Assembly (NCBI RefSeq): GCF_009720745.1 | Contig: NZ_WNKX01000012.1 | Location: forward strand, 1 to 64,000 | DNA from: Massilia eburnea | Lineage (GTDB): Bacteria > Pseudomonadota > Gammaproteobacteria > Burkholderiales > Burkholderiaceae_D | Direction: 5' to 3' | DNA length: 64,000 nucleotides | Shown here: piece after piece, positions 39,047 through 47,779 of the stretch | Position numbering within the stretch: the first letter of the stretch is position 1 | Layout of the letters: each line of letters opens with the position of its first letter | The notes under the pieces: generated by a model | The model's input: the letters and a program-made list of their open reading frames with translations, nothing else | Databases searched by the model: none | What the model was told of the DNA's origin: nothing | Program-made: the position numbers and the translations under genes

Positions 39047-39657
39047 TCAAACAGTGAGTAGCTGCCGATCACCTGCACCTCGTCGAGGATATGGCCGTGG
39101 ATCGCTTGCAGCACGTCCTGGCAGGTGAAGCGGCCTTCCACCGGCAGGCGCGGGATGTCCAGCGCGTACAGGCGGAAAATGTAATGGTGGGTGCGCTCGT
39201 CGTTCCATGGCGGGCATGGGCCGTCGTAGCCGTAATAGTCGCCAGCCATGTCCTTGTCGCCGGCAAACCAGCCGGTGTAGTCGTTGATGCCGTGGCGCAG
39301 GGGCGCTGGCAGGCTGGCGGGTTTGCCTTTGGGCGTGACTTCGCTGGAGAATTCGCCGGCGGCGATGCTCGTGCGGGTGGTCGGGATGTCGACCAGGGAC
39401 CAGTGGTAGAAGTCGGCGCGCGGCATGCTGGCCGGCAGCGTGTGGCCTTCCTGGTTCACGTGGGTGCCGTCGGTGGGGGCGTCGCCGTCGATGCAGAGCA
39501 GGACCAAGGATTCGGTACCGGAGGGGACGTCGGACCAGGCCAGATGGGGGTTCTTGTTGGATGACAGGCGCACTTTCGTGGCCTTGTCGCGCACGGCAAA
39601 GGCAAACTCGCCGGGGATGGCGGCGCCATCCTTGAAGGAATCGCTCCAGATTTTCAT
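39043..39657 (-). CDS. YbhB/YbcL family Raf-kinase-inhibitor-like protein (PEBP fold)
   Basis: A 204-residue cytoplasmic protein of the phosphatidylethanolamine-binding fold: MKIWSDSFKDGAAIPGEFAF, NPHLAWSDVPSGTESLVLLC IDGDAPT, FYHWSLVDIPTT and YDGPCPPWNDERTHHYIFRL, with the CPPWND/HHY anion pocket intact. The function in bacteria is unclear. The start was chosen at the ATG preceded by GGGAGAT; a longer frame runs into the upstream repeat element and is rejected. First gene of the YbhB-phosphatase-Clp operon. Confidence 0.92.
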   Translation of the reverse strand: MKIWSDSFKDGAAIPGEFAFAVRDKATKVRLSSNKNPHLAWSDVPSGTESLVLLCIDGDAPTDGTHVNQEGHTLPASMPRADFYHWSLVDIPTTRTSIAAGEFSSEVTPKGKPASLPAPLRHGINDYTGWFAGDKDMAGDYYGYDGPCPPWNDERTHHYIFRLYALDIPRLPVEGRFTCQDVLQAIHGHILDEVQVIGSYSLFE

Positions 39658-39679
39658 CTTTATCTCCCAGCTTGCTTTT

Positions 39680-39851
39680 AACCCGGTAAACCTGGGTCTG
39701 ACCCAAGGGTCAGACCCAGTCTGCTCATCTGCCCGGGCTTGGGTTCGAGGCGGTTGACTTTCGTCGAAGATCAAAGGCCTTCAACCCAAACCCCAGGCTC
39801 GCGAGCAGACATGGGTCTGACCCTTGGGTCAGACCCTGGTTTGCCGGGTTT
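39680..39851. repeat. REPIN-like element, copy 2
   Basis: Starts AACCCGGTAAACCTGGGTCT and ends CCCTGGTTTGCCGGGTTTT, with palindrome pairs CTGACCCAAGGGTCAGACCC (left) and GTCTGACCCTTGGGTCAGAC (right). The longer centre contains GTCTGCTC and its inverse GAGCAGAC, so the inverted symmetry extends inward. It fills the gap between dtd (its stop is adjacent) and the YbhB gene. Confidence 0.85.
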
Positions 39852-40297
39852 TATTTAGGATTCACCTGCAACCAAAACGTCACCGGCCCATCATTGGTCA
39901 GCGACACCTTCATATCCGCCCCAAACACGCCCGTGCCAACGACTGCATGCTTGGCACGTGCCTGCGCAACAAAATATTCGAACAAACGCTTGCCATCGGC
40001 CGGCGCGGCCGCCGGGCTGAACGAAGGCCGGGTCCCCGAATTGGTATCGGCCGCCAGCGTGAACTGCGGCACCAGCAGCAAGCCGCCCGCCACATCCGTC
40101 ACCGACTTGTTCATTTTGCCAGCATCATCGGAAAACACGCGATACGACAGCAATTTGGCCAGCAGCTGGTCAGCCTCCTTCTCCGTATCGCCCTTCTCCG
40201 CGCACACCAGCACCAGCAAGCCGCCGTCGATGGCGCCGGTGGTCTCGCCATCCACCACAACCTTGGCCGATGAAACCCGCTGCAGCAGCCCGATCAT
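39851..40297 (-). CDS. dtd: D-aminoacyl-tRNA deacylase
   Basis: Removes D-amino acids (and glycine) from mischarged tRNA, notably D-Tyr-tRNA. It is 148 residues with [20 protein letters not shown], the SQFTL-type motif present as [18 protein letters not shown], and the C-terminal GPVTFWLQ, equivalent to the Gly-cisPro signature (NDGPVTF). Coupled to tyrS by an ATGA overlap, a sensible pairing of a Tyr-tRNA charging and proofreading enzyme. Confidence 0.95.
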   Translation of the reverse strand: MIGLLQRVSSAKVVVDGETTGAIDGGLLVLVCAEKGDTEKEADQLLAKLLSYRVFSDDAGKMNKSVTDVAGGLLLVPQFTLAADTNSGTRPSFSPAAAPADGKRLFEYFVAQARAKHAVVGTGVFGADMKVSLTNDGPVTFWLQVNPK

Positions 40298-41526
40298 GCC
40301 GACAAAGTCACTTTAGCAAATTTACGCTTGCCGACCTGCAGCACGAAGGTACCCGCTTCAATTTTCAGCGCTTTGTCGGAAATGACCGTGCCGTCGATAC
40401 GCACTCCGCCCTGGTCGATCATGCGCAGCGCCTCGGAAGTCGAAGCGCACAGGTTCGCCTGCTTCAGCAGCTGGCCGATACCAACCGGCGCACCGGACAG
40501 GGCAACTTCCGGCACATCGTCCGGAATCCCGCCTTTGGAGCGGTTCACGAAGTCCGCCAGCGCATCCTCCGCCGCCTGGCGCGAGTGGAAGCGTTCCACG
40601 ATTTCCTGCGCCAGCGCCACTTTCGCATCGCGCGGATTCGCGCCGCCCTCGATCGCCTTCTTCAGTCCGGCGATGTGCTCGATCGACTGCCAGGACAGCA
40701 GGTCGTAGTAGCGCCACATCATCACGTCCGAAATCGACATCACCTTGGCGAACATGGTGTTGGCCGGCTCGGTGATACCAATATAGTTGTTCTTGGACTT
40801 GGACATCTTCTCGACGCCATCCAGGCCTTCCAGCAGCGGCATGGTCAGGATGCACTGCTGCTCCTGGCCGTAATCCTTTTGCAATTCGCGGCCCACCAGC
40901 AGGTTGAACTTCTGGTCGGTACCGCCCAGCTCCAGGTCAGCCTTCAGCGCCACCGAGTCGTAGCCCTGCATCAGCGGGTACAGGAACTCGTGCACGGAAA
41001 TCGGGGTGCCGTTCTTGAAACGCTTGGAAAAGTCGTCGCGCTCCATCATGCGCGCCACGGTGTAGCGCGAGGACAGCTGGATCATGCCGCGCGCGCCCAG
41101 CGGGTCGCACCACTCCGAGTTGTAGCGGATTTCGGTTTTGGCCGCGTCCAGCACCAGAGAAGCTTGCTTAAAGTAAGTCTGTGCGTTGAGCTCGATCTGT
41201 TCCCGGGTCAGCGGCGGACGGGTCACGTTGCGGCCCGACGGATCGCCGATCATGGAGGTGAAGTCACCGATCAGGAAGATCACCTGGTGACCCAGGTTCT
41301 GCAACTGGCGCATCTTGTTCAGCACCACGGTATGTCCCAGGTGCAAGTCTGGAGCCGTCGGATCCAGGCCTAATTTAATACGCAGCGGCACGCCAGTCTT
41401 TTCCGAGCGCGCCAGCTTTTGAGCGAATTCGCTTTCGATGATGAGCTCGTCCACACCACGCTTGGTGATGGCGAGGGCTTCCTGCACGCTGTCGCTCAAA
41501 GGCAGGATTTTCTTGTCTGTATCCAT
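40294..41526 (-). CDS. tyrS: Tyrosyl-tRNA synthetase
   Basis: Charges tRNA-Tyr. A 410-residue class Ic enzyme with [20 protein letters not shown] holding the HIGH-type motif, DRKFN-type [29 protein letters not shown], and a C-terminal S4 RNA-binding domain ([20 protein letters not shown]). It is the TyrRS2/TyrZ-like length with HLGH, typical of betaproteobacteria. Divergent from the M23 peptidase gene by 156 bp. Confidence 0.96.
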   Translation of the reverse strand: MDTDKKILPLSDSVQEALAITKRGVDELIIESEFAQKLARSEKTGVPLRIKLGLDPTAPDLHLGHTVVLNKMRQLQNLGHQVIFLIGDFTSMIGDPSGRNVTRPPLTREQIELNAQTYFKQASLVLDAAKTEIRYNSEWCDPLGARGMIQLSSRYTVARMMERDDFSKRFKNGTPISVHEFLYPLMQGYDSVALKADLELGGTDQKFNLLVGRELQKDYGQEQQCILTMPLLEGLDGVEKMSKSKNNYIGITEPANTMFAKVMSISDVMMWRYYDLLSWQSIEHIAGLKKAIEGGANPRDAKVALAQEIVERFHSRQAAEDALADFVNRSKGGIPDDVPEVALSGAPVGIGQLLKQANLCASTSEALRMIDQGGVRIDGTVISDKALKIEAGTFVLQVGKRKFAKVTLSA

Positions 41527-41550
41527 TTTTCCCGAAATTCTCTCAATTTG

Positions 41551-41578
41551 TTGGCACGGCCCAGGACTTTGTTATAAT
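41551..41578 (+). promoter_or_regulatory. Sigma70-type promoter for the M23 peptidase gene
   Basis: TTGGCA at 41551-41556 and TATAAT at 41573-41578 with a 16-bp spacer. The predicted transcript begins near 41586, about 97 bases before the ATG, leaving an AT-rich leader. Confidence 0.65.
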
Positions 41579-41682
41579 GCCCGATCCCATCAATCTTGCC
41601 CGATGAAAACGAATTAAATCAACAACTTAGAACAAAATACCAAGAATCCTAAAAGTTCAAGCGGCAAATTTTAACTGATTGA

Positions 41683-43065
41683 ATGAACCCTATAAACAAG
41701 TTCACAAGCTCACGCTTGCACAATCTGCTCGGTTCGACGCGAAAGTCGCGAATCATCAGCGCATCGGCGATCTTCCTCGCCGTCTGCGCTTTTGGTGCGG
41801 CTGGCGTGGCTCCGCTCGCCCCTGACGCGAGCGACCTGCCCGTGAAGACCATTGCCCAGGATATCCAGCTACCTGACTTGTCCTCGCAGATTACCGCCCT
41901 GCAGCAGCAAGAAGCCACCCAGAAATACGTTCACGAAGAAAAGATCCGCGCCGGCGACACGCTCGCGACTTTGCTGAACCGCCTGGGCGTGGAAGACGAC
42001 GCTGCAGAAAACTTCATCAAGAAAGACAAGACCGCGCGCGCCATTATGCAGCTGCGCAGCGGCAAACGCGTGCAGGCGCAGACCGACGAAGACGGCAACC
42101 TGCTGTGGCTGAAGGCCACCGTTGTGGACGGCAAAGACAATCCCGTCAAGAATATTATGGTGTCGCGCTCCGGCGACGCCGCCTTCACGGCCGAAGAAAC
42201 GGCCGCGAAACTGGAACGCCGCGTCGAGATGCGCTCGCGCGAAATCACCAGCACCCTGTATGCCGCGACCGACTCCAGCTCCGACGGCAGCAGCCTGCCC
42301 GACTCGATCGTCGCCCAGATCATTGAGATGTTCTCCACCAACATCGACTTCCGCTCTGACCTGAAGCGCGGCGACCGGTTCAACGTGGTGTACGAAACCT
42401 TCTGGCAGGACGGCGAGTTCGTGCGCGCCGGCCGCATCCTGGCTGGTGAATTCACCAACAAGGGCACCACCTACCAGAGCGTGTGGTTTGAAGACCCGCA
42501 GACCAAATCGGGCGGCGGCTACTTCAGCTTCGACGGCAAATCGCTGAAGAAAGCGTTCCTGAAATCGCCGCTGGAATTTTCCCGTATTTCCTCCGGCTTC
42601 GGCATGCGCTCGCACCCGATCTCCGGCAACTGGAAACAGCACAAAGGCACCGACTTCGCAGCAGCGACCGGCACCCCGATCCGCGCCGCCGGCGACGGCG
42701 TGATCGACTTCGCCGGGGTGCAAGGCGGCTACGGCAACGTGGTCGTGATCAAGCATTGGGCCAACTACTCCACCGCTTACGCCCACATGAGCCGCTTCGC
42801 CAACGGCATGAAGAAGGGCGCCAAGGTCAGCCAGGGCGACGTGATTGGCTATGTCGGCACCACCGGCTGGTCCACCGGCGCCCACCTGCACTACGAATTC
42901 CGCGTTGCAGGCGAAGCCAAAGACCCAGGCAAGCTCAACATCACCGCCCAGGCACCGTTGACCACGGCCGAACTGGCCCGCTTCAAATCGGTCGCCGGCG
43001 ACATGATCCACCGCTTCGCCCTGCTGCGTCCCAACGACAAAACCAGCACGCTGGCTGCTAAATAA
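41683..43065 (+). CDS. M23 family peptidoglycan DD-endopeptidase (MepM/OapA-like)
   Basis: A membrane-anchored peptidoglycan hydrolase of 460 residues: an N-terminal signal-anchor (SAIFLAVCAFGAAGVAPLAP), an OapA/LysM-like region (EEKIRAGDTLATLLNRLGVE), a linker, and a C-terminal LytM domain. The zinc site is intact: GMRSHPISGNWKQHKGTDFA gives His and Asp, and STGAHLHYEFRV gives the HLH pair. This predicts cleavage of peptide cross-links during cell-wall growth. It is followed by anmK, so wall cleavage and muropeptide recycling are neighbours. Confidence 0.92.
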   Translation: MNPINKFTSSRLHNLLGSTRKSRIISASAIFLAVCAFGAAGVAPLAPDASDLPVKTIAQDIQLPDLSSQITALQQQEATQKYVHEEKIRAGDTLATLLNRLGVEDDAAENFIKKDKTARAIMQLRSGKRVQAQTDEDGNLLWLKATVVDGKDNPVKNIMVSRSGDAAFTAEETAAKLERRVEMRSREITSTLYAATDSSSDGSSLPDSIVAQIIEMFSTNIDFRSDLKRGDRFNVVYETFWQDGEFVRAGRILAGEFTNKGTTYQSVWFEDPQTKSGGGYFSFDGKSLKKAFLKSPLEFSRISSGFGMRSHPISGNWKQHKGTDFAAATGTPIRAAGDGVIDFAGVQGGYGNVVVIKHWANYSTAYAHMSRFANGMKKGAKVSQGDVIGYVGTTGWSTGAHLHYEFRVAGEAKDPGKLNITAQAPLTTAELARFKSVAGDMIHRFALLRPNDKTSTLAAK

Positions 43066-43067
43066 AA

Positions 43068-43150
43068 AGTCGGGGTCAGCTCTGGCAATCGGACAAAAAG
43101 GCGCACTTTTGTGCGCCTTTTGTCCGATTGCCAGAGCTGACCCCGACTTA
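43068..43150. repeat. Very long perfect inverted repeat (about 38-bp stem)
   Basis: The left arm AGTCGGGGTCAGCTCTGGCA continues through ATCGGACAAAAAGGCGCAC. After a TTTT loop the right arm mirrors it with one bulged A. It fills the 94-bp gap between the M23 gene stop and the anmK start. The inner GGCGCAC-TTTT-GTGCGCC then TTTT could act as a terminator, but the whole is far longer than one and resembles a mobile palindrome. Confidence 0.85.
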
Positions 43151-43159
43151 CAATAAGGT

Positions 43160-44251
43160 ATGAGCCTATATATTGGAATGATGTCGGGTACCAGCCTGGA
43201 CGGTGTGGATGGCGTCCTGGTGGACTTCTGGGCGGGTGCTGCGCGCACCATGTCGGCGGCGTATGTGGAATTCCCGCAAGCGCTGCGCGATGAGCTGATG
43301 GCGCTGCAGGCCGCATCTCCCAACGAGATCGAGCGCGAAGCGCTGGCCGCCAACAAGCTGGCCGAACTCTATGCCGATTGCATCGCCGAACTGCTGGCCA
43401 AGGCGGACATGAAATCGGCCGACGTGCGCGCAGCCGGGGCACATGGCCAAACGATCCGCCACCGCCCGGAATTGGGCTTCACCCGTCAGATCATTAACGC
43501 GTCCCTGCTTGCCGAGCTGAGCGGAATCGACGTGATTGCCGACTTCCGTTCGCGCGATGTGGCGGCGGGCGGCCAGGGAGCGCCGCTGGTCCCGGCCGGT
43601 CATAAAGCCCTGTTCGGCAAGGAAGGCAAGACGCGCGTGCTGGCCAATATCGGCGGTATCGCCAATATCTCCGTGCTGCACAAGGACGGCGCCGTGGGCG
43701 GCTATGACACCGGCCCCGGCAACGTGCTGATGAATGCCTGGATCTCGCGCCACAAGGGCGTGGAATTCGACGATAACGGCGCCTGGGCCGCATCCGGCAA
43801 GGAAGTGCCAGGCCTGCTGGCCGCGCTGCTGTCCGAACCGTATTTCGCCCTGCCCGCGCCGAAAAGCACCGGCCGCGACCTGTTCCACGCCGCCTGGCTG
43901 GATGCGCACCTGGCGCGCTTTCCCGACGCCAAGCCGGAAGATGTGATGTTTACCCTGATGCGATTGACAGCTGTAAGCCTGGCGCGCGAAATCGCCCCGC
44001 ACGGCTCGGATGCACTCTACGTGTGTGGCGGTGGCGCTTACAATGCCACGCTCATGCGCGAATTGCAGATGGAACTCGGTGAATCGACCAAGGTAGAGTC
44101 GACAGAGGCACTGGGCGTCCCACCCAACCGCGTGGAAGCGATGGTCTTCGCCTGGCTGGCATTCCGCTTCGGCGAGCGCATGCCAGGCAACCTGCCATCG
44201 GTCACAGGCGCCCGCGGCGAGCGCATCCTCGGCGCCCTCTACCCGCGTTAA
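43160..44251 (+). CDS. anmK: Anhydro-N-acetylmuramic acid kinase
   Basis: Opens and phosphorylates anhydro-MurNAc to MurNAc-6-P in cell-wall recycling. It is 363 residues: [20 protein letters not shown] (ATP P-loop of the ASKHA fold), [38 protein letters not shown] and the C-terminal ADP region ([20 protein letters not shown]). All signatures are intact. It lies downstream of the LytM endopeptidase beyond a long palindrome; AAGG just precedes the ATG. Confidence 0.95.
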   Translation: MSLYIGMMSGTSLDGVDGVLVDFWAGAARTMSAAYVEFPQALRDELMALQAASPNEIEREALAANKLAELYADCIAELLAKADMKSADVRAAGAHGQTIRHRPELGFTRQIINASLLAELSGIDVIADFRSRDVAAGGQGAPLVPAGHKALFGKEGKTRVLANIGGIANISVLHKDGAVGGYDTGPGNVLMNAWISRHKGVEFDDNGAWAASGKEVPGLLAALLSEPYFALPAPKSTGRDLFHAAWLDAHLARFPDAKPEDVMFTLMRLTAVSLAREIAPHGSDALYVCGGGAYNATLMRELQMELGESTKVESTEALGVPPNRVEAMVFAWLAFRFGERMPGNLPSVTGARGERILGALYPR

Positions 44252-44255
44252 CGGC

Positions 44256-44372
44256 TGAGCCCGTGTCCCACCATGGGGTCACACCCCTTTTGGGACACGG
44301 GCTCGGCAATTGAGCGGCAGAGGCCGTGTCCCATTTCGGGTGTGACCCCAGGGTGGGACACGGGCTCGGCCG
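44256..44372. repeat. Double inverted-repeat element (REP-like pair)
   Basis: Two hairpins lie side by side. The first pairs GAGCCCGTGTCCCA with TGGGACACGGGCTC around GGGGTCACACCCC; the second pairs GGCCGTGTCCCA with TGGGACACGGGCTCGGCC around GGGTGTGACCCC. The loops are mutual reverse complements, so the second unit is the first one inverted. It separates the convergent anmK and erpA genes and may end both transcripts. Confidence 0.8.
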
Positions 44373-44383
44373 TGCTGGCTTTT

Positions 44384-44740
44384 TTAGACGGAGAAGGAGG
44401 AACCGCAGCCGCAGGTCGATGTCGCGGATGGGTTCTTGATCACGAATTGGGCGCCTTCCAGGTCGTCCTTGTAGTCGATCTCGGCGCCTACCAGGTATTG
44501 GTAGCTCATCGAGTCGATCAGCAGCTGGACGCCGTTCTTTACCATGGTGGTGTCGTCTTCGTTGACGATTTCGTCAAAGGTGAAGCCGTATTGGAAGCCG
44601 GAGCAACCGCCACCCTGCACGAATACGCGCAGCTTCAGGTCTGGATTGCCTTCTTCTTCGATCAGTTGCGCTACTTTCTCGGCCGCGGCGTCGGTGAAAA
44701 CGATCGGTGCCGGAATCACGTCTTCGGCTACTGCAGTCAT
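44384..44740 (-). CDS. erpA: Iron-sulfur cluster insertion protein ErpA
   Basis: A-type Fe-S carrier of 118 residues that delivers clusters to apo-enzymes. The three cluster cysteines are present: [11 protein letters not shown] and the C-terminal [15 protein letters not shown] precedes the ATG. It is downstream of argC and a coiled-coil membrane protein on the same strand, 58 bp after the latter. The isoprenoid and respiratory enzymes that depend on ErpA are not in the window. Confidence 0.94.
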   Translation of the reverse strand: MTAVAEDVIPAPIVFTDAAAEKVAQLIEEEGNPDLKLRVFVQGGGCSGFQYGFTFDEIVNEDDTTMVKNGVQLLIDSMSYQYLVGAEIDYKDDLEGAQFVIKNPSATSTCGCGSSFSV

Positions 44741-44798
44741 GTGTTACTCCTACTTAAATTCAGTTGTCCCATTATAGTCCATGCCGGAGCCGCCCGCT

Positions 44799-45485
44799 TT
44801 AGAGGCCGCGCACTGTCGTTGCCTCGGTGGCAACGATTTTTCCTTTTTCCGACAGACTGACCTTGACCGCCGTCGCTTTGGCGCCTTCCGGCAGCTCCAG
44901 CGTGCCGTCGACGCGCTGGTAGCGGTCCACTTTCAATTCGTAGCGCTCGGCCCCTTCTTTCGGGTATTCGAGCACAGTCTTTTTGCCATCCTGGGTCACC
45001 GTTACCGCCAGCTTGAGCTTGCCAGTAAAAGCCGGTGGTCCCTTCTTCTTCGCACCATATTGGAGCAAAACCGTGTAATGCAAGAGCTTGGGGGAGGCCA
45101 TGCGGGCTTGCATACCGGCAATCAACAGGCCTGCGCCCGCCGGCGCGGGCTCCAGGATGTCTTCCAGCAGGGCCAGGTCGGCATTTAACTTTGCCAGTTC
45201 GGCATCGGATGCTGGACCTGGCGCCGGCGCGGCAGCTGCAGGCACGGCTGCCTTCAGCTTTTCAGCCAGCGCGTCGCGCTCGGCCGTCATGCGCGCCAGC
45301 TCCAGCTCGGTCGCGGCGAGCTGCTTTTTCAACGAGGGACTGGATTCGCCCTGCGACACACCAACCACGCGCTTGCCCAGGTCGACGCCCCACACCACCA
45401 GCACTCCGCCGGCGACCAGGACCGCAGCCAGGCCGATCACGCGCGCCAACATGGGCACGCGGGCCTGTTCAGCAGCGGCTTCCAC
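44799..45485 (-). CDS. Hypothetical single-pass membrane protein with coiled coil, 228 aa
   Basis: One membrane helix (ARVIGLAAVLVAGGVLVVWG, residues about 13-35), then a coiled coil (LKKQLAATELELARMTAERD ALAEKLKA), a Pro/Ala linker, a second short coil and a beta-rich C-terminal domain (YTVLLQYGAKKKGPPAFTGK, ATAVKVSLSEKGKIVATEAT). It looks like the DUF6776-type protein often found near argC in relatives; I am not certain of that name. The GTG start is directly after the argC TAA; an ATG 11 codons later is the alternative. The C-domain is predicted to be periplasmic. Confidence 0.7.
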   Translation of the reverse strand: MEAAAEQARVPMLARVIGLAAVLVAGGVLVVWGVDLGKRVVGVSQGESSPSLKKQLAATELELARMTAERDALAEKLKAAVPAAAAPAPGPASDAELAKLNADLALLEDILEPAPAGAGLLIAGMQARMASPKLLHYTVLLQYGAKKKGPPAFTGKLKLAVTVTQDGKKTVLEYPKEGAERYELKVDRYQRVDGTLELPEGAKATAVKVSLSEKGKIVATEATTVRGL

Positions 45486-46523
45486 TTATGGCATCAGGGC
45501 GATGGTCTGCAAGCCCAGGCCCTCGTCCAGGCCGAACATCAGGTTCATGCACTGTACGGCCTGGCCGGACGCCCCCTTGACCAGGTTGTCCTGCACCACC
45601 AGCACGATCAGGGTGTCGCCATTGTTCGGGCGATGCAGCGCCAGGCGCAGCATATTGGCGCCGCGGGTGCTGCGGGTTTCCGGGTGCGAGCCCCATGGCA
45701 TCACATCGACGAATGGCTGGTCGGCGTAGGCGTCTTCGAACAGCTGCTGCAGCTCTTCGTTCGAGACTTCCTTGGTCAGGCGTGCGTACAAGGTCGAGTG
45801 CATGCCGCGGATCATCGGCGTCAGGTGCGGGGTGAAGATCAGGCTGACTTTGTCGCTGGTGTAGCGCTGCAGCTGGGCCGCAGTTTCCGGGGTGTGGCGG
45901 TGGCCGCTTACGCCGTAGGCCTTGAAGTTGTCCGACGATTCGGAGAACAGGGTGCCGATCTCAGCTTTACGGCCAGCGCCGGACACGCCCGATTTGCAGT
46001 CGGCGATCAGGTGGCCGGCGTCGATCAGGCCAGCCTTCAGCAGCGGTACGAAGCCCAGCTGCATGGTGGTCGGGTAGCAGCCTGGGTTGGCGATCAGCTT
46101 GGCTTTCTTGATGTCTTCGCGGTTCAGCTCCGGCAGGCCGTAGACAGCTTGTTCCAGCAGTTCTGGCGCGGTGTGGTCGATCTTGTAGGTCTTTTCGAAG
46201 ACGGCGCGGTCCTTGATGCGGAAGTCGGCTGCCAGGTCGATGACTTTGACGCCCTTGGCCAGCAGTTCGGGGGCTTGCGCCATCGCCACGCCATGGGGAG
46301 TGGCGAAGAAGACTACGTCGCATTGGGTCAGATCGACCTTGTCCGGCGAGGAGAAGGCGATGTTCACGCGGCCGCGCAGGGAAGGATACATCTCAGCCAC
46401 CGGCAAGCCGTCCTCTTTGCGCGAGGTGATCGCGGTCAGTTCGACTTCAGGGTGTGCGGCTAACAGTCGCAGCAGTTCCACACCCGTGTAACCAGTGCCG
46501 CCGACGATGCCTACTTTGATCAT
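45486..46523 (-). CDS. argC: N-acetyl-gamma-glutamyl-phosphate reductase
   Basis: Third step of arginine synthesis. The 345-residue protein begins [20 protein letters not shown] with the NADP-binding glycine motif and carries the active-site cysteine in [20 protein letters not shown], plus [17 protein letters not shown] and the catalytic His region [14 protein letters not shown]. The start has GGAAGAG upstream; a 13-residue longer frame runs toward the repeat element and is rejected. The stop is adjacent to the following coiled-coil gene. Confidence 0.95.
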   Translation of the reverse strand: MIKVGIVGGTGYTGVELLRLLAAHPEVELTAITSRKEDGLPVAEMYPSLRGRVNIAFSSPDKVDLTQCDVVFFATPHGVAMAQAPELLAKGVKVIDLAADFRIKDRAVFEKTYKIDHTAPELLEQAVYGLPELNREDIKKAKLIANPGCYPTTMQLGFVPLLKAGLIDAGHLIADCKSGVSGAGRKAEIGTLFSESSDNFKAYGVSGHRHTPETAAQLQRYTSDKVSLIFTPHLTPMIRGMHSTLYARLTKEVSNEELQQLFEDAYADQPFVDVMPWGSHPETRSTRGANMLRLALHRPNNGDTLIVLVVQDNLVKGASGQAVQCMNLMFGLDEGLGLQTIALMP

Positions 46524-46568
46524 GTTCTCTTCCTTGCGAGGTTTGTTTATGTGAGGGGTCATTTTATC

Positions 46569-46669
46569 AAACCCGGTAAATCTGGGTCAGACCCAAGGGT
46601 CAGACCCCGGTCTGCGGCCGTCGCGTGTCAGGGTCCGACCCTTGGGTCGCACCCAGGTTTACCGGGTTT
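46569..46669. repeat. REPIN-like element, copy 3
   Basis: The shortest copy. Ends AAACCCGGTAAATCTGGGTC and its near-inverse CCCAGGTTTACCGGGTTT; inner pairs CAGACCCAAGGGTCAGACCC and GTCCGACCCTTGGGTCGCAC. The last two palindromes have lost symmetry (TCCGACCC, TCGCACCC), as expected of ageing copies. It lies between rpsI and argC. Confidence 0.85.
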
Positions 46670-46676
46670 ACAAATG

Positions 46677-46708
46677 AAAAAAGCCGCTGGAAACCAGCGG
46701 CTTTTTTG
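46677..46708 (-). terminator. Rho-independent terminator of rplM-rpsI
   Basis: Read on the minus strand: AAGCCGCTGG, loop TTT, CCAGCGGCTT, then a T-run. It starts 18 bp after the rpsI stop and ends just before the REPIN-like element. Confidence 0.9.
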
Positions 46709-46725
46709 TCCAGCCAAGAAACGGA

Positions 46726-47118
46726 TTAACGCTTCGAGAACTGCTTTGCGCGACGTGCTTTGCGCAGACCAACTTTTTTACGTTCAACTTCACGCGCATC
46801 GCGAGTGACGAAGCCGGCACGTGCCAGGTCGCCCTTCAGGCCTGCATCGTAGTCGATCAGTGCGCGGGTGATGCCGTGACGCACTGCACCTGCCTGGCCG
46901 GACTCGCCGCCGCCGTGCACGTTGACTTTGATGTCGAAACGTTCAACGTTGCCGGTCAGTTCCAGCGGCTGACGGATCACCATCAGGCCGGTTTCACGGG
47001 AGAAGTATTCAGCTGCTGGCTTGCCGTTCACGATGATCTGGCCGGTGCCAGCTTTGATGAACACGCGAGCAACTGCACTCTTGCGACGGCCGGTGCCGTA
47101 GTTGTAGTTACCGATCAT
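46726..47118 (-). CDS. rpsI: 30S ribosomal protein S9
   Basis: Small-subunit head protein whose C-terminal tail reaches the P site. It is 130 residues: [42 protein letters not shown] and the basic tail ending [12 protein letters not shown] with the conserved terminal Lys-Arg. AAGGAAC precedes the ATG. It follows rplM by 9 bp in the universal L13-S9 operon and ends at a strong terminator. Confidence 0.98.
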   Translation of the reverse strand: MIGNYNYGTGRRKSAVARVFIKAGTGQIIVNGKPAAEYFSRETGLMVIRQPLELTGNVERFDIKVNVHGGGESGQAGAVRHGITRALIDYDAGLKGDLARAGFVTRDAREVERKKVGLRKARRAKQFSKR

Positions 47119-47127
47119 GTCAGTTCC

Positions 47128-47556
47128 TTAGAATTCGAGTGCTTTAGGTTGCTGGGCAGCGTGTGGGTGGGAACCCTCAGCGTACACTTTCAGCTTCTTG
47201 ATCATGGCGTAGCCCAGCGGGCCCTTTGGCAGCATGCCCTTGACGGCTTTTTCCAGAGCACGGCCTGGGAAACGCTGTTGCATTTTCAGGAAGTTGGTCT
47301 CGTAGATGCCGCCTGGGTAACCGGAGTGACGGTAGTAGGTCTTCGCGGTTGCTTTGGTACCGGTCACGCGCAGTTTGCCTGCGTTCACGACAACGATGAA
47401 GTCGCCGGTGTCAACGTGAGGGGTGAATTCTGGCTTATGCTTGCCGCGCAGTCGGCGTGCCACTTCGCTGGCAACACGGCCGAGGACTTTGTCCGTCGCG
47501 TCAATCACGAACCAATCGCGCTGGACTTCATGGCCCTTAGCGGAAAAAGTTTTCAT
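47128..47556 (-). CDS. rplM: 50S ribosomal protein L13
   Basis: Early-assembling large-subunit protein of 142 residues: [53 protein letters not shown] and [24 protein letters not shown] C-terminus ([20 protein letters not shown]). The start is the family position; the open frame extends 47 codons further upstream without a ribosome site. First gene of the rplM-rpsI pair. The 223-bp gap upstream probably carries both its promoter and that of the divergent hydrolase. Confidence 0.98.
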   Translation of the reverse strand: MKTFSAKGHEVQRDWFVIDATDKVLGRVASEVARRLRGKHKPEFTPHVDTGDFIVVVNAGKLRVTGTKATAKTYYRHSGYPGGIYETNFLKMQQRFPGRALEKAVKGMLPKGPLGYAMIKKLKVYAEGSHPHAAQQPKALEF

Positions 47557-47720
47557 GTTTGAACTTTCTGTGAAAGATGTAAAAACGCTCTTTAGGTGGT
47601 TCCGCCCCTGTGCTTCAGCGGACGCAGCCTTCTTTTTAGTTTTCCCGAGCGAAAAGGAAAGCTGGCGATTGTAGCCCGGATCGGCTTGCCGAGTCAACCC
47701 CGCCCTGTACCGCGTTTCCG

Positions 47721-47749
47721 TTGCTAAGCAAATATTGCCGGGCTACTAT
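47721..47749 (+). promoter_or_regulatory. Putative promoter of the alpha/beta hydrolase gene
   Basis: TTGCTA at 47721 and TACTAT at 47744 with a 17-bp spacer; the predicted start is about 25 bases before the ATG, and AAGAGGAGA follows as ribosome site. Confidence 0.5.
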
Positions 47750-47779
47750 GGGAACCCGGAATCTCAAGAGGAGACGGCC

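Noticed and set aside
39658..39774. Upstream extension of the YbhB gene
   Set aside because: It would translate through the REPIN-like element; a strong ribosome site marks the internal ATG.
43068..43150. CRISPR repeat or attachment site
   Set aside because: A single palindrome without spacers, integrase or duplicated core.
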